Of a stretch of 64,000 bases of DNA, positions 10,703 through 21,991 are shown piece after piece. The DNA lies in NCBI GenBank assembly GCA_028015205.1, contig CM051519.1, forward strand, positions 78,823,539-78,887,538, in the 5' to 3' direction. Numbering within the stretch: the stretch's first letter is position 1; each line of letters starts with the position of its first letter. The position numbers and the translations under genes are program-made. The notes below the pieces were generated by a model that had not been told where the DNA came from, did no database searches, and saw only the letters and a program-made list of their open reading frames with translations. This stretch comes from Mytilisepta virgata (taxonomy: Eukaryota > Mollusca > Bivalvia > Mytilida > Mytilidae).

Positions 10703-13700
10703 AGCCCCAAAACTGAAATGAGCACGCGAGTAAGGTCCTGACTAGCGATGAGCGGCAAAGACCAAGAGAAGAGCAGTGGTGACGAACAGCAACAAGCAGC
10801 AGGAGCGAAATGAGCACGCGAGTAAGGTCATGAGTAGCGATGAGCAGCAAAGAGCAAGAGAAGAGCAGCGATAAGCAAGAGAATAGCAGCGATGACGAAC
10901 ATCAACAAGCAGCAGGAGCGAAATGAGCACGCGGGTAAGGTCCTGAGTAGCGATGAGCAGCAAAGAGCCAGGTCAGAGCAGCGAAGACGAACAGCAACCA
11001 GCAACAGGAGCGAAATGAGCACGCGAGTAAGGTCCTGAGTAGCGATGAGCAGCAAAGAGCAAGAGAAGAGCAGCGATGGCGAACAGCAACCAGTAGCAGG
11101 AGCGAAATGAGCACGCGAGTAAGGTCTTGAGTAGCGATGAGCAGTAAAGAGCAAGAGAAGAGAGGGCCTAGCCATCTTTGATGGCCATCGTAACATCAAC
11201 GAGACCAAGAGGTGGTTCATAACAAAACAGTGAGAATCCCACCTTCACCTCCTCCTCAACAGCAGCAGCAGCAGCAGCAACGAACAGCGACCACAACCAG
11301 GAGCAGCGATGACGAACAGCAACAAGCAGCAGGAGCGAAATGAGCACGCGAGTAAGGTCCTGAGTAGCGATGAGTAGCAAAGAGCAAGAGAAGAGCAGCG
11401 ATAACGAACAGCAACAAGCAACAGGAGCGAAATGAGCACGCGAGTAAGGTCCTGAGTAGCGATGAGTAGCAAAGAGCAAGAGAAGAGCAGCGATAACGAA
11501 CAGCAACAAGCAACAGGAGCGAAATGAGCACGCGAGTAAAGTCCTGAGTACCGATGAGCAGCAAAGAGCAAGAGAAGAGCAGCGATGAGCAAGAGAAGAG
11601 CAGCGATGAGCAAGAGATGAGCAGTGATGAGCAGCGATGAGCAAGAGAAGAGCAGTGGTGAGCAACACGGAGCAAGAGAAGAGCAGCGATGAGCAGCACG
11701 GAGCAAGAGAAGAGCAGCGATGAGCAGCACGGAGCAAGAGATGAACAGCGATGACGAACAGCAAGAAGCAACAGGAGCGAAATGAGCACGCGAGTAAGGT
11801 CCTGAGTAGCGATGAGTAGCAAAGAGCAAGAGAAAAGCAGCGATTACGATCAGCAACAAGCAACAGGAGCGAAATGAGCACGCGAGTAAGGTCCTGGGTA
11901 GCGATGAGCAGCACGGAGCAAGAGATGAGCAGCAATGAGCAGCGATGAGCAGCACGGAGCAAGAGATAAGCAGCAATGAGCAGCGATGAGCAAGAGAAGA
12001 GCAGCAATGAGCAGCGATGAGAAAGAGAAGAGCAGCAATGAGCAGCGATGAGCAAGAGATGAGCAGCAATGAGCAGTGATGAGCAGCGATGAGCAAGAGA
12101 AGAGCAGCAATGAGCAGCACTGAGCAAGAGAAGAGCAGCGAGGAGCGGGATGGAGCAAGAGAAGAGATACGAAGTGCATCATAGAAATGGACCGCCGTTG
12201 CTAAGGCGGTTGCTAAGGACACCCCTCCATTGATCTATTGGTGACAGCATCACTTGGAGGTAGAGGGACATAATCCAATCCTACCGTTGGTCCTCACAGA
12301 AAACATCACCCACAGATGAAAAGGGCGGGATAAGGGGAGATAATCCAATAGTGTACTTCGTATACTCTCGGACTTCGACATAACAGTGAGAGTATCAGAT
12401 CCTAGAGACCAATGAAAGATCCAGAGACGACCGAGAAGTGTGGATCAAGAGATGAACAGCGATGACGAACAGTGACAAGCAGCAGGAGCGAAATGAGCAC
12501 GCGAGTAAGGTCCTGAGTAGCGATGAGCAGCACGGAGCAAGAGATGAGCAGCAATGAGCAGCGATGAGCAAGAGAAGAGCAGCAATGAGCAGCGATGAGC
12601 AAGAGATGAGCAGCAATGAGCAGCGATGAGCAAGAGATGAGCAGCAATGAGCAGTGATGAGCAGGGATGAGCAAGAGAAGAGCAGCGATGAGCAGCACGG
12701 AGCAAGAGAAGAGCAGCGAGGAGCAGCACGAAGCAAGAGATGAGCAGCGATGAGCAAGAGAAGAGCAGCAATGAGCAGCGATGTGCAATGAAATGGACCG
12801 CCGTTGCTAAGGCAGTTGCTAAGGACATCCCTCCATTGATCTATTGGTGACAGCATCACTTGGAGGTAGGGGACATAATCCAATCCTACCGTTGGTCCTC
12901 ACAGAAAACATCACCCACAGATGAAAAGAGCGGGATAAGGGGAGATAATCCAATAGAGTACTTCGTATACTTTCGGACTTCGACATAACAGTGAGATTAT
13001 CAGTCCCTATAGACCGATGAAAGATCCAGAGACGACCGAGAAGTGTGGATCAAGAGATGAACAGAGATGACGAACAGTGACAAGCAGCAGGAGCGAAATG
13101 AGCACGCGAGTAAGGTCCTGAGTAGCGATGAGCAGCAAAGAGCAAGAGATGAGCAGCAATGAGCAGCACGGAGCAAGAGATGAGCAGCAAAGAGCAAGAG
13201 AAGAGCATCGATGAGCAGCACGGAGCAAGAGATGAGCAGCAATGAGCAGCGATGAGCAAGAGATGAGCAGCAATGAGCAGCACGGAGCAAGAGATGAGCA
13301 GCGATGAGCAGCGATGAGCAGCGATGAGCAGCAACAAGAAACAGGAGCGAAATGAGCACGCGAGTAAGGTTAGCGATTAGCAGCAAAGAGCAGCTAAGAG
13401 CGGGATGGAGCAAGAGAAACGAAGAGCATCACAGAGCAATGAAATGGACCGCCGTTGCTAAGGCGGTTGCTAAGGACAACCCTCCATTGATCTATTGGTG
13501 ACAGCATCACTTGGAGGTAAGGGGAGATAATCCAATCCTACCTTTGGTCCTCACAGAAAACTTCACCCACAGATGAAAAAGGCGGGATAAGGGGAGATAA
13601 TCCAATAGTGTACTTCGTATACTCTCGAACTTCGACATAACAGTGAGATTATCAGACCCTAGAGACCGATGAAAGATCCAGAGACGACCGAGAAGTGCGG

Positions 13701-13949
13701 GAAAAGGGAGATAATTCAATCTGAGTTCTGGTCAAGCATGGCACTTCCGGGTCCGTGACTGACGTCACTTCCGTAAACAAATCATGTGAAATTCCATCAC
13801 TTCCGGTTGCGCATGCGCGCAAAAACCACTTCCGGTTCCTGAACATGCGCAGACCACACGTCCGGGTCCTAGCACGTGACTTACGTCACTTCCGTAAACA
13901 AATCATGGGGAAAATCCAGCACTTCCGGCTGCGCATGCGCACAAAAACA
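10701..13949 (-). repeat. Right inverted arm with triplicated block
   Basis: Reverse-complement counterpart of 6396-8651. From the inside: GTAGCCCCAAAACTG, satellite, the AGATGGCC block (11160-11250), a short CAG run (11259-11280), then a long satellite region. Three copies of the 260-bp block follow, each with GGACCGCCGTTGCTAAGG and GATAATCCAAT, alternating with satellite. Outermost (13740-13949) are two motif units with CACTTCCGG, GCGCATGCGC and TGACGTCA or TTACGTCA. Homology stops abruptly after GCGCACAAAAAC. Confidence 0.75.
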
Positions 13950-14399
13950 AAATACAAACACTTAACAAAGAAACAAACACAAAGTCAATGGTACAAAGTA
14001 TTTATGAATGTAAAACTAAAATTACTCGATTAGAATCCAATTAACACGCTTGCAAATTAATATAAGAGGTTTTCTGGAAATAAAAGAATAGGATGTGAGA
14101 AGGAGTGAGCCATCTTCAGCAAATTTTTAATTATCATAAGCGTATTCAGAATGTTATAGTAAGGTAGATTTATAACTAAATACATGTAGTAACACAAATT
14201 AACACACTTATATTTGTTATTCATAAGTTATAAATGTACTTTGAGCTGCCTACTGTAGCATTAAGATTCCACTTGTAAAACCTTTTAACCAGGGGTTTAT
14301 CAGGGATACGTTGATGTCATCACTTAGGACATTTTACGTCTTTATCACGAATTGATTGACCGTTACAGTGTTCCAATATCTATGATGATGTTGGACCTG

Positions 14400-14660
14400 T
14401 TAACACTGTCGTAACATTTCATGTACCTCCATCGATTTGTGACTACCACCGGATTGATGTATACGGAGCAGAAACTGCTTACCCTTCCGGAGCATCTGAG
14501 TTCACTCTTGGTTTTTATAGGAGTTCGTGTTGTTCATTGGTTTTTAGTTTTCACTGTTTATTTGTTGTGCTTGTGGTTCTTCATTTGTCTTCGCAGGTTT
14601 TGTCTGTCTGATGGATTACGTTTTTGGATTGCTCCTTAGGCATATTTGTCATAGTATTAC
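14400..14660 (+). repeat. Dispersed bivalve-type repeat
   Basis: Recognised by general appearance: a CCTTCCGGAGCATCTGAGTT box followed by GGTTTTTATAGGAGTTCGTG and a T/G-rich tail. I associate this with a repeat common in bivalve genomes. The open frames across it are not supported as genes. 13950-14400 shows nothing else. Confidence 0.45.
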
Positions 14661-14879
14661 ACTCCCAATTACACGATGTGTGTTGCGAGCAACCTGAAAC
14701 CTTGAGTGTATATCATCTTATGACGAAATATGCACTAAACTTTTCACACAAGATATCAAGCAACTATACAGTGTTATTGCAAGGAACTATACAGCAAAAC
14801 ATTTTGTCTCAGCAAGCACCTATACAAACCAAGTTTGTATTGTTTCACATTCATTTCAATATACGGAATTAACGAGGTA

Positions 14880-16190
14880 ACATAGGAAATTCGTATTTAA
14901 CCTGAAGATTAACTGATCATTTTAGTATTCAAAATAAATATTATTGACAGGAAGTGATAAAGAAATCACGTTTACAAAGCATTTTAAGAAGCTGTGTTGC
15001 ACCAACAATAGATAATTTCGAAGCATTTTTTACTGGATATTGTCTGTTATAATGAATAAATGTAGGTTTTAACAAGCATGAATGAATAACATCTTATTGT
15101 TTTAAATTCTTATCGATTTATTTCATTGCAAAATATTTCTGTAAACATGGAAAAGCTTACCTTCTCCAGAGAGTTTATCCTTATCTAGCGCTTGACAGAA
15201 TCGCAACTCAAATGTTGAAAAAAATACTGTACACTTCCGCTCGCACACTGTGTGTCCAACCTAAATCTTTTTCACAATCAACGTAAAACCCATACAGGCA
15301 TTTTCCCATCCTGAAAAACTCAGATAAACCTGAATCAACGCTTTCATTCGACTACATCTTGCTTATAAAGACATTCGAAAAAGGTTTTTTTCTACAGAAA
15401 TTGTTCTACAGGATTGTTCTAACGATGCAGCCTTTTAAAACATATTTATTTCAGACACATGCAATGTGGACATATTCGTGGTAATATAAGTATGCAATGA
15501 AATACGACTCCATAAATATATATAATAGTAAATAATAGATACTTAATTAACGGACACTCTTTCGTAAGGTTCCATTTTAGAACTGTTTGCAGAGACGCAG
15601 GATCGGTTAAATGGTGTTCTATAATGACACCGATTTTAAAGAGGTGTTTTATTTCCTACTTTAAAATTTGAATCTGAGGGAAAACATTTAAAAAATTAAT
15701 TCATGTTCTTTTTCTTTCTGTTCTATTCTGTACACATTGATGTTTAAATTTTTGTTCAGAGTAATTTTCGTCGATTTGTCTTTGATTTTAGATTTACCTT
15801 TTTATAAAACTATGAAAAGTAAAAGTTACAATAATTTGTACCTACAAGATTAGATTAATCAAATACCAGAAAGCTGGACTGTCGTAATCGTCAGTTATCC
15901 CCGCACCCCCTGCAATTACAGAAATCTAAAACCTTATGCCCATTTAAAGATGTCATGCAATCATCCTATGAAGAAATTAAATCAATAGCTCCTATTACTA
16001 ATAAAAAAAGGTTTATAAGATAAGATAAATAAGATAAATAATAGTTTATTTGAGTGTCACATATTGATCTACAAAATATTTGCAAAATAGTATCATAAAA
16101 CACGGATCAATACCCGGCCTTAAAAGACTTATGAGACACTTTTTATACAAATAAAATTATAATAGCAAGTAATACTGTGTTGGGAAGCCA
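14880..16190. other. Intergenic, no gene seen
   Basis: AT-rich DNA without a supported gene. A segment at about 15865-15990 containing ATCCCCGCACCCCCTG and CTTATGCCCATTTAAAGAT recurs near 42000-42110, so it is an interspersed repeat. AAGATAAATAAGATAAATAA occurs near 16020. Confidence 0.45.
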
Positions 16191-17280
16191 ACACAAAAGT
16201 CCCCAAAACCGCAGCCAATTTGAAACTTTTCGATGATGGAAATCACTTTGCCATATCATAATCTACTTGGAAACCAAATTTCGTTGAAATAAGGGAAATC
16301 ACTTCCCAATGTCATAATCTACCTGGAAAGCAAATTTTGTTGAAATAGAAGCATATTGAATTTTCGGAATTTTGGTGGCCATTTTGAAAATGACGACCGA
16401 TGGAAAGTCTTTACTGACGAAAATCCCTTCGCAATCTCATAATCTTCTTGAAAACAAAATTCCGTCCAAATCGGAGTATGTTGAATTTTTACGTATTTTG
16501 ACGGCCATTTTAAAAATGGCGGCTGATGGAAAATTTTTGATGACGGAAATCACTTCGCAATATCATAATCTACTTGGAGACCAAATTTCGTCTAAATCGG
16601 AGTATGTTGAATTATTCCGCATTTTGGCGGCCATTTTGAAATTACGAATCTTTGTACCAAGTTTCATGAAGTTCGCTTGAAGTGTTTTTTAGATCCGCTT
16701 CGGACAAGTTCATGGTTCAGAAGATGAAAGGAAAAGAAAAATAATAGTAAAAAAATAATAATAACTAGTAATACCGTGTTGGGATGCCAAAGTCGCCCAA
16801 ACCCCCAATTGGACCCTGTTTCCATGGCAACCAGAATTATAAACATGTTGGTACCTGCATCTATTCATGGTGACCAACCTTCCTATGAAGTTTCATGACT
16901 TTTGGAATCATTTTGAACAATTGGCAGTTTTTTGGATGTATTCGCACTGTTTCCATGCCAACCAGAATTCCATTACTTGATGACACCACTACAGATGGTG
17001 CCCAACCTCTCTATGAAGTTTAGTCACATTTCAAATCTCTTTTAAGAATTTCACTTTTTTGGAGATTTTTGCACCGTTTGCATAGCAACCAGAATTCCAT
17101 TAATAAATGGCACATCTACTCATAGTGCCAAACCTTCCTATGAAGTTTCATGACTTTAGAAATCTTAGACTTCGAGAAAACGCGCGGAAGAGTTCAGGGT
17201 GAAGAAAGAAAAAAATAATAAGAAGAAACGGGGTAAAAACAATAAGTCTCACAACCTTTGTTTGGGCGACTTAATAAGAA
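16190..17280 (+). repeat. Tandem and SINE-like repeat region
   Basis: Two sub-regions. 16230-16660 has about three tandem units of roughly 126 bp with GGCGGCCATTTT and AAATCGGAGTATGTTGAAT. 16770-17170 has about three looser units with GTTTCCATGGCAACCAGAAT and CCTATGAAGTTTCATGAC. Both start with a GTGTTGGGAAGCC / GTGTTGGGATGCC box, and the end (17240-17275) has CTCACAACCTTTGTTTGGGCGACTT. The layout suggests a decayed non-autonomous retroelement family. Confidence 0.5.
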
Positions 17281-17630
17281 ACGGAACAAAACAGTTGTTT
17301 TTGGGACTTAATAATACTTAAGGAAAATGTTATTAACAATGACACAATATGGTATTTCATTACTTAAAATTCAACAGATATGTATATATATTAATGAACA
17401 CTTCAAAATTAAAGGATCTGGAACTTAATAATATATTAATAAATAAACGATAAAAACGAATTAAATTCATTGGAAATCACTCGGATGCGAGTTACATAAA
17501 AGAAACTCTCAGATAATATATACTTAAAAATATCAAGTTCACTTAGGTAATATTTACTAAAATATTCATTTAGATAAAATTACTTAAAAATACAGTGATT
17601 TAAAAGTATGTTATAAAAAATGTTTACGCC

Positions 17631-19330
17631 TCATAAAACATTTATGGAGTGAGTCAAAAGTGGCAGGATTTCATCACGTTTCATTATAGATATAAATTTC
17701 TGTTCCATTGAAAAAATTCGAAATATTAGTACAAATCGAATGTCAGAATAGAGTGGACAGTTCATCATGAAGTGTAATTCATTTTCTACAACTAAATTGT
17801 CGCAAAATTTGCAGAATCGTTCATTCAAAGGTATCTGCTGTCCGGAATATCGTCCGGTCTCAATAGCTAATCGCAACGCTCCACTTCTAAAAAGTGTCAT
17901 TGTTCGTCTTACGGAATGTCATGAACGTAGAATATTACGTAGTACATATATTTCTGTTTTTACATTCTCTTTGTATAAACGATAGGTTCGTAATTTATTA
18001 CCATTTGGTTGATTTCTGTCATTAAAAAGTTCAGAAACAAATTCAACATTATCTGGTATCGTCAGTTTATCTTTGTTTAATTGCATTGATGTTTTAATGA
18101 CATGTGTGCTGTTGTTTACCAAATCTGCACATTCAATAGAGTTTATAAAACCGAGCACGTGATTGTGCCATCCATTTCGACGCCTTGAAGCCCAGTTCGG
18201 CACAGTTGTAATAAGGCTTTCGCCATCAGTGCGTTTCAACCTACATAATAGACGAATGCATGAAAGTTTGTGTTTGTTAAAACATTTAATTAGTCCTAAA
18301 TCGCCACACACTGCTGAGTTCGATGTTTTTTTTTTCCTACAACAAAAAATAATATGCATGCTTTGTTTTGAACCATATTGTCTTGTTCCCCATATGCCAT
18401 TTCCATAGAATAAAATCGGTTCGACAGTAGATTCATATCGCTTAAAGAAAACACCGCTTATAAACTTTCCGTATATTGCGCCTAGTGCACGGCTAGCTGA
18501 TTTGGCCAATTCCCGAACAGCTTTGTTCATCTTCAGATATTCATCAAACCAAAGTCCTAGATACTTGTATAAATCAGCGTATTCAATGTTGGCATTTGGG
18601 CACGTAAATATGGGCGTCGTAGTGTAGTGGTTAGCGCATCGGACTACGAAGCCGATCTGGTTCGATTCCCGTTCGGTATGAAAATTTCAGGGATCGAATT
18701 TGCGACGCCCTATCGACACCATTTGCGAGGATGGTCTCGATAAACGATGCTAGTCCCTCGGATGGGGACGAAAAATAGTTACAGGGGCCGCTCTCGCACC
18801 CGCCAAGTGGAGAGGGGTTAGTATAAGTTTGTATAACTTGTTTCCCAATCCACTATAAATAAATAAGTTTAAACTAAATAGGTAACTACTACGACAAACT
18901 GCAGGGTTTCTAAAATTAACAACTTGCGTTTTGCCAGCATAAATATGAAGTTTCCATTCGTTACACTAAGAAGTTACTTCAGTTCATCGGCTGCTATAAG
19001 TGCTATGACATATGCATAAAGTGAAATGCTTAAGATAATGTCTCTATTTTGATGCCACACTGAACCTCGATAATCCGTTGGGTTAGGTCGTTTATATAGA
19101 CGGAAAACAAGCTAGGCGATATCAAACAGCCTTGCTTAAGTCCTGCATCAAAATTGAACCATGGGGTAAATTGTTCATTTACTCTAACTGCACTGGAGAT
19201 GTTGTTGTATAGCGACTGTAAAGCAGAGAGAAATTTCCCTCTTACACCTGCCTTAGAAAGTTTGTATCATAGTAGGGGTCTTTGAACAGTGTCGAATGCC
19301 TTTCGCATAACCACAAAGCAAACAAATTTT
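17631..19330 (-). pseudogene. Decayed non-LTR retrotransposon (RT) fragment
   Basis: Minus-strand remains of a LINE reverse transcriptase. Near 19310-19270 the translation reads RKAFDTVQRPLL then a stop. Near 19150-19100 it reads GLKQGCLISPSLFSVYINDL, the RT palm motifs. The C-terminal part (18530-17919) has FISGVFFKRYESTVEPILFY. The end (17900-17631) has CKFCDNLVVENELHFMMNCP, the Cys/His motif common at LINE C termini. Stops and frame changes break it, and a SINE (18612-18867) sits inside. Not functional. Confidence 0.8.
18612..18867 (+). mobile_element. tRNA-derived SINE inserted in LINE remnant
   Basis: The 5' end looks like a tRNA: GGGCGTCGTAGTGTAGTGGT, then TTAGCGCA (A box region), and GGTTCGATTCC at 18659-18669, a perfect pol III B box. 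A tRNA-unrelated body (GGACGAAAAATAGTTACAGG) and an AAATAAATAAG tail follow. LINE sequence continues on both sides, so it inserted later. Target duplication is unclear. Confidence 0.75.
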
Positions 19331-19339
19331 AGATAATTA

Positions 19340-19800
19340 AAAAACTTATTGCACATCTACATATTGTGCATGACACAACTGTATAGATATTAATGCATAA
19401 CTTGAAAATGATAAAGGCGTTTACGTCACAAACTTAAATTGACAATATTCGAAATTTGATCTCTATGGGCCCCAAATTTAGAAAATAATTCTTAAACCTT
19501 ATTGGGAATCTACTTAATATGCATGACAATACAATATATTAAAAATATGCATATATTGAGAAAAGAAAGACAAGTTTATGTCACAAACTTAAATTGAAAA
19601 TTTTTGAAATTCGACCCCTAAGGGCCCCAATTTTAGAAATAACAATTCTAAATCTTATTGCGCATCTGCATATTTTGCATGACAATACTGTATAGAAATA
19701 AAATGCATAGATTGAAACAATAAAAGAAGAGTTTAAGCTATAGCCCTGTGGGCCCCTTCTTTAAAAAATCAAAATTCTAAAACCTTATTGCGCATCTACG
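19340..19800 (+). repeat. Tandem repeat, about 3 units of 127-156 bp
   Basis: The units share CTTATTGCGCATCTACATAT, GTCACAAACTTAAATTGA and GGGCCCCAATTTTAG. The same family appears at about 42190-42520. Confidence 0.65.
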
Positions 19801-20090
19801 GGTGGTATTCAACCATCCTATATAGAAATTTATCGTATTTTCCTGCGGCTATATCGACCTGCTGAGGCCTTCAGAATTTCCCGTATTTCGGCACTGTGAC
19901 GTCGTAAAGAGTTGACCCGACCCTAATATGAGCTGACCCGAATATATCAGCGACGTCATAATGTTTGACCCAACGTTGATCCGAATATATCAGGAAAACA
20001 TCCAGTCATTGAAAAGTAAGAAATTCCATTAAGATTGCTAGTTAACAATACGATAAATTTATCATCAAGTTTTCTTCAAACAAATATTGT

Positions 20091-20188
20091 AAAATATAAG
20101 CCGCTCGACACAATATGAAGCTTTTTGGCTCGTTCGCTACGCTCACTTGCCGAAAAAGCTTCACATTGTGTCTCGCGGCTGATATTTT
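20091..20188. repeat. Hairpin element
   Basis: Arms of about 39-40 bp (20091-20129 and 20149-20188) are inverted copies with a few mismatches, around a short loop containing TCGTTCGCTACGCTCAC. The left arm includes CGACACAATATGAAGCTTTT. Confidence 0.7.
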
Positions 20189-20197
20189 AGAATGTAA

Positions 20198-20960
20198 ACA
20201 ACAGTTTCGTATAAAATTCCAGTGATTTTCCCCTAAATATATGATGTCATATGTATGGAATTCCCTCTATTTATAAGTTCTAGATATTGATTTCTGATTT
20301 TTTTTTGGTTTCATTATTTAAATTAGAGTCTTGGCTTTATTTTAAGTTTAAAAAAATGCATGAAATGTAAAAAAGTAATTATTTTCAGAAAAGTTTTATT
20401 AATGGGAGACTACTCTGAAAACATCCAAAAATAGTGTAGGTGAAAACACAACATTTTTATACCACTTCATGTAGCAATTTTAAAAGGCGGCGAATGTACC
20501 CTGAAACTACATGTGCTGAAACCAGTTGAATGTGTACTTTGGAAAACACATATACTCAGTTCTCTAAATTACGCAGGAATCTTTGCTAGGATGCTCTGAG
20601 GTTGGTCTGTTTTTGAAATATTTGAAGGGGGGAGGCCTATTTTTTGTCAGTTATCTTTCTGTAATGGTAAGAATTTGGAAAGTAATTCCTTAAAAATACT
20701 TATATACAGTGAAAGCTTGAAGAAATATGTTTTATTTGATATATGGTTGTCTATGGGTATATGATACAGCCAATTGTCTAGCTATCAATCTTTTGAGTAT
20801 GTCCCTTCAATTTATGACGTCATGAAAAGTTCTAAGAAAAACTGTTGTGTGCACTCTTACGATATATATGCAGAAAACCTGATAATATGTACTAAATTCC
20901 TAGACCCAAAAGCGAAGGAGGAGAGCGTGAGACGGTACGACGGACTTTCTTTGAAAGCGG
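20198..20960. other. Intergenic, no gene seen
   Basis: AT-rich spacer. The short frame across 20774-21004 runs into the duplicated upstream region and shows no family motif. Confidence 0.4.
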
Positions 20961-21309
20961 GGATAAAAATGACATTCAGTATGGTATTTTTACATCCAGT
21001 TTGATGTAGGTGGTGTTTGTAACCAGAACAAGACGTAACGGAAACACAAAGGATTCAAAATATAAGCCTAACATTACCTGGGTTTTTTTAAGGAACAAAA
21101 GATGAACACGGATTTATCTTAAATTTTAAAATCAATGAGAGTGCGAAGATATGAGTGAGCAGATTATCGTGTTATTGTTCTAGAGGGATTTTTTTTTAGA
21201 ATTAAAATATATATTTTTTTATTTCGATTCATAACTTTCTTCTAAATGTTATTTTACTTTCAAAACAGAGGTTTTTTTTTAGATAAATCATATCGTTCAA
21301 ACGTTTAAC

Positions 21310-21551
21310 CATCCTCCTAAGTCAGGGTTTTGAATCTACGTTTGTTCCTACAAACCCCTGACATCACACATTTATATATTGTTTTTTTTGGGGTTACTTT
21401 TCTAGGTCAAAATAGAATCCATTTGCGTCGTAGGTAGAATTTTTTATGTCACAAACCAGGCGGCGTTGTGTCCGACCCGCAAAATATGAATGTGTGATGT
21501 CAGGGGTTTGTAGGAACGAACGTGGATACAAACCCCTGACTTGGGAGGATG
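21310..21551. mobile_element. MITE with 9-bp target duplication
   Basis: A 242-bp element with long terminal inverted repeats of about 65 bp, starting CATCCTCCTAAGTCAGGG and ending in its complement TTGGGAGGATG. It is flanked by identical 9-mers ACGTTTAAC at 21301-21309 and 21552-21560. Long inverted repeats with a 9-bp duplication fit a Mutator-like (MULE) non-autonomous element. No coding capacity. Confidence 0.88.
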
Positions 21552-21822
21552 ACGTTTAACATGAATGTACATGGTGTTTTAATGGTTAACTCATTATTGA
21601 TCGCTTTAGTTATTTGTAAAAGAAATTGTAAATAGACATAATGTACACATTTCAGCCAAATAATTCAAAAATATTATTTTAGCAACATTTAAATCTTTTA
21701 CATTTTTATTGTGATCCATTCAAATATCACTTAATACTAGCATTGAAAGTGTCAATAAGTAAACCGAAATGAATTTACCCTTAATTTAAAGTGATAATTA
21801 GCTAATTGATCTTACATCAGAC

Positions 21823-21844
21823 AAGTGGTCACTCAGTGTCCAGT
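21823..21844 (+). promoter_or_regulatory. Shared upstream motif, gene 3
   Basis: AAGTGGTCACTCAGTGTCCA, about 150 bp before the gene 3 start codon. The same motif precedes genes 4, 5, 6 and (weaker) 7. Role unknown; a transcription factor site is inferred from conservation. Confidence 0.5.
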
Positions 21845-21991
21845 CAAAACAAGCTGTGGCATGCATATATTTTTATAACATTGTCACAACGTCTCTTTGG
21901 AAACATAAACACATAAAAGCAAAATCATAATTGCTTTCTGTATCATAACGGAATTGCTTTCCACAGTAGGAGGACAATACAAGACAGCCAA

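Larger units (their letters stand above)
6180..13950. mobile_element. Foldback-like composite element
   Basis: A 7.8-kb structure with long inverted arms made of tandem sub-repeats around a unique centre. This is the architecture of foldback-type DNA elements. The left arm is about 6396-8651 and the right arm about 10701-13949. Reading inward, both run: CpG-rich motif units, a 260-bp block, CTGCTC satellite, a CTG run, an AAGATGGC block, more satellite, then CAGTTTTGGGGCTAC. The right arm is about 1 kb longer because its 260-bp block plus satellite is present three times (12180-12440, 12790-13050, 13445-13720) and once on the left (6630-6900). The left end has an extra motif unit (6220-6395). 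The centre holds a zinc-finger coding region, telomere-like DNA and a palindrome. I found no clear target duplication. A locus rearranged by inversion is the main alternative to a true transposon. Confidence 0.65.

Noticed and set aside
14421..14639. 72-codon hydrophobic frame
   Set aside because: It lies in a dispersed repeat and has no signal-peptide or family support.
16372..16680. 102-codon frame with internal repeats
   Set aside because: The repeats come from the 126-bp tandem units at DNA level. No coding evidence.
18612..18690. Possible tRNA gene
   Set aside because: It has A and B boxes but no proper cloverleaf acceptor end, and it continues into a SINE body. The same applies to 29735-29811.
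19830..20070. Possible element bounded by AAATTTATCGTATT / AATACGATAAATTT
   Set aside because: The inverted match is only about 14 bp and no target duplication was seen, so chance is not excluded.
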